Shown: one piece after another, positions 61,399-64,000 of the stretch
Layout: every line of letters begins with the position of its first letter
Numbering within the stretch: position 1 is the stretch's first letter
Assembly (NCBI RefSeq): GCF_900099975.1
Contig: NZ_FNEI01000003.1
Coordinates: 218,338 to 282,337 of the forward strand
Direction of reading: 5' to 3'
Origin: Arthrobacter cupressi
GTDB taxonomy: Bacteria > Actinomycetota > Actinomycetes > Actinomycetales > Micrococcaceae
Length of the DNA: 64,000 nt
The notes under the pieces: model-generated
Told to the model about the DNA's origin: nothing
Databases searched by the model: none
What the model saw: only the letters and a program-made list of their open reading frames with translations
Position numbers and translations under genes: made by a program

Positions 61399-63021
61399 AT
61401 GGACGCCTTGGAAATCGCACGCTGGCAATTCGGGATCACCACCGTCTACCACTTCATGATGGTTCCCCTGACGATCGGCCTGGGCCTCGTCGTCGCCATC
61501 ATCCAGACTCTTTGGTACCGCACGGGCAGGCCCGAATACCTGCGGATGACCAAGTTCTGGGGCAAGCTCTTCCTGATCAACTTCATCATGGGCGTGGCCA
61601 CCGGCATCGTCCAGGAATTCCAGTTCGGCATGGCCTGGAGCGAATACAGCCGCTTCGTGGGCGATGTCTTCGGCGCCCCGCTGGCGCTGGAAGCGCTGCT
61701 GGCGTTCTTCGTGGAGTCCACCTTCCTGGGCCTGTGGATCTTCGGCTGGAAGCAGCTCAAGCGCGGCGTTCACCTGGCCTGCCTGTGGATCGCCGTCATC
61801 GGCTCGCTGTTCTCGGCCTACTTCATCATCGTGGCGAACTCCTGGATGCAGCATCCGGTGGGCGTGGAGATGATCGACGGCCGGCCCGTGATGACCGACG
61901 CCTGGGCTGTCTTTACCAACAACACCGCCCTCGTGGCCGTCCCGCACACGCTTTTCGGCGCCCTCGGCGTGGCCGGGGCGTTCCTGCTGGGCATCGCCTG
62001 GTACCACTTGTGGCGGCGCCGGCATGACGGCATCGACACCGTCGGCGCGGACGGCCGCCTCATCCCCGGCGAAGCCGCGATCCCCGGCCGCGACAAGGCC
62101 GACTACACGGTCTGGATGCGATCGCTGCGGATCGGCGCCGTCGTTGCGATGATCTCCTTCGCCGGCACCGCGCTGACCGGTGACCTGCAGGGCAAGCTCA
62201 TGTTCGAGCAGCAGCCCATGAAGATGGCCGCCGCGGAAGCCGCCTGCCATGACGGCACGGGCTTCTCGGTGCTGAGCGTGGGCAACCTGGGCGGCAAGAA
62301 CTGCGACGACATCGTGGCCGTGATCGAGGTCCCCGGCATCCTGTCCTACCTGGCCAAGGGCGACTTCACCACCGAGGTCAAGGGCGTGAACAGCCTCCTG
62401 CCCGAATACCAGGAAAAGTACGGCACCCATCTGCCGGACAACCCGCTCTACGGCGACCGTGCCGGAACCGAAATCCAGTACGTCCCGGTCATGGAAGTGA
62501 CCTACTGGGGTTTCCGCATGATGATCGGCTTCGGCGGACTCGCCGCCTTCGCCGCCCTGCTGGCCCTGTGGGTCACGCGCAAGGGCACGGTGCCGCAGTC
62601 GCGCTGGCTGATGCGACTGGCGGTCTTCGGCATCCTGGCACCGTTCGGCGCGAACTCCGCCGGCTGGATCTTCACCGAAATGGGCCGCCAGCCCTTTGTC
62701 GTGGCGCCGAACCCGGACATGAACGGGATCGACCAGGTGTTCATGTTCACCGCCGCCGCCGTGTCCCCGGGCGTCTCCGCCGGGGAGCTGCTCACCTCCC
62801 TGGTTGTCCTGACCGCCATCTACGCCGTGCTGCTGGTGGTCGAGGTCCGGCTGCTGGTCAAATACGTCCGCGGCGGCGTAGTCTCCGCCATGCCCGAACT
62901 CGCGCACGCCGCCACGCGTGAGGGCGCGAAGGCCCGCGCGGACAAGCACACGAAGGACAAGGACGACGGCGGGACCCCGCCGTCCGCGGGCGGCGATGAC
63001 GTGCTGGCCTTCGCCTACTAG
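61399..63021 (+). CDS. cydA: Cytochrome bd ubiquinol oxidase subunit I
   Basis: The 540-aa subunit has the heme b595 ligand region RWQFGITTVYHFMMVPLTIG (His18), the conserved acidic pair in LEALLAFFVESTFLGLW, heme b558 ligands near AVPHTLFGA and VPVMEVTYWGFRMM, and a short Q-loop. The usual GRQPW reads GRQPF. It oxidises quinol and reduces oxygen at low oxygen tension. The start is ATG 61399. It is followed by cydB, and preceded by three BlaI-like operators. Confidence 0.96.
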   Translation: MDALEIARWQFGITTVYHFMMVPLTIGLGLVVAIIQTLWYRTGRPEYLRMTKFWGKLFLINFIMGVATGIVQEFQFGMAWSEYSRFVGDVFGAPLALEALLAFFVESTFLGLWIFGWKQLKRGVHLACLWIAVIGSLFSAYFIIVANSWMQHPVGVEMIDGRPVMTDAWAVFTNNTALVAVPHTLFGALGVAGAFLLGIAWYHLWRRRHDGIDTVGADGRLIPGEAAIPGRDKADYTVWMRSLRIGAVVAMISFAGTALTGDLQGKLMFEQQPMKMAAAEAACHDGTGFSVLSVGNLGGKNCDDIVAVIEVPGILSYLAKGDFTTEVKGVNSLLPEYQEKYGTHLPDNPLYGDRAGTEIQYVPVMEVTYWGFRMMIGFGGLAAFAALLALWVTRKGTVPQSRWLMRLAVFGILAPFGANSAGWIFTEMGRQPFVVAPNPDMNGIDQVFMFTAAAVSPGVSAGELLTSLVVLTAIYAVLLVVEVRLLVKYVRGGVVSAMPELAHAATREGAKARADKHTKDKDDGGTPPSAGGDDVLAFAY

Positions 63022-63043
63022 GAACTGCAGAGGACTTACGGAC

Positions 63044-64000
<957 letters not shown>

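Overview
The window is high-GC DNA with GC-rich third codon positions, frequent GTG starts, leaderless-looking promoters, an actinobacterial SigA, a PAC2-family protein, DUF7455 and DUF4192 proteins, and a pepA-lpd-sucB...lipB-lipA layout. Together these point to an actinobacterium of the Micrococcaceae, most like Arthrobacter/Pseudarthrobacter/Paenarthrobacter. No tRNA, rRNA, CRISPR array, transposase or phage gene was seen.

Left third (1-27,030) is an accessory catabolic region. A dihydroxyacetone-type kinase is cut by the left edge (1-1240). A seven-gene minus-strand operon (9901 to 1375) encodes cupin, aryl-CoA ligase, a fused flavoprotein aryl-CoA hydroxylase/old-yellow-enzyme, a fumarylacetoacetate-hydrolase-family enzyme, a second cupin, a TesB thioesterase and a second aryl-CoA ligase. 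Divergent from it are a RidA-family deaminase, a 46-aa ORF and a PaaX-family regulator. A second minus-strand operon (19,794 to 11,741) encodes an SDR, StyA1, a StyA2B oxygenase-reductase fusion, a phytoene-desaturase-like flavoprotein, a cyclase-family hydrolase (isatin-hydrolase/kynurenine-formamidase fold) and a ThDP enzyme, with a divergent AraC-type regulator. My inference is that the two operons form one route: indole (or a related N-heteroaromatic) to an isatin/isatinate-like intermediate, to anthranilate, to anthraniloyl-CoA, then hydroxylation, ring cleavage and hydrolysis. Next (21,318-26,528) is a plus-strand operon of two paralogous cytosine-deaminase-like amidohydrolases flanking a complete polar-amino-acid-type ABC transporter, followed by a 4HBT thioesterase on the other strand.

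The middle (27,079-36,720) has a SWIM/SNF2 helicase, an ArsB/SLC13-like permease, a DMP19-like protein, an AbiEi-like/DUF559-type protein flanked by two copies of a 56-nt palindrome, a DUF5655-type protein, and a divergent lipoprotein / ECF sigma / anti-sigma locus. The two promoters of that locus share the same -35, spacer length and -10.

The right part (36,890-64,000) is mostly core genome: lipA, lipB, a Ser/Thr kinase, a TIGR01777 epimerase, a tricorn-type protease, OsmC, a VOC protein, a small membrane protein, sucB, lpd, pepA, a PAC2 protein, an MFS transporter, a DUF4192 protein, sigA, a DUF7455 protein and parE. It ends with a BlaI/M56 pair divergent from cydAB. Three near-identical palindromes between blaI and cydA, and a fourth upstream of the small membrane protein at 46,034-46,387, suggest a BlaI-type regulon that includes cytochrome bd oxidase.

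All identifications come from reading translated motifs and gene context; no database search was run.
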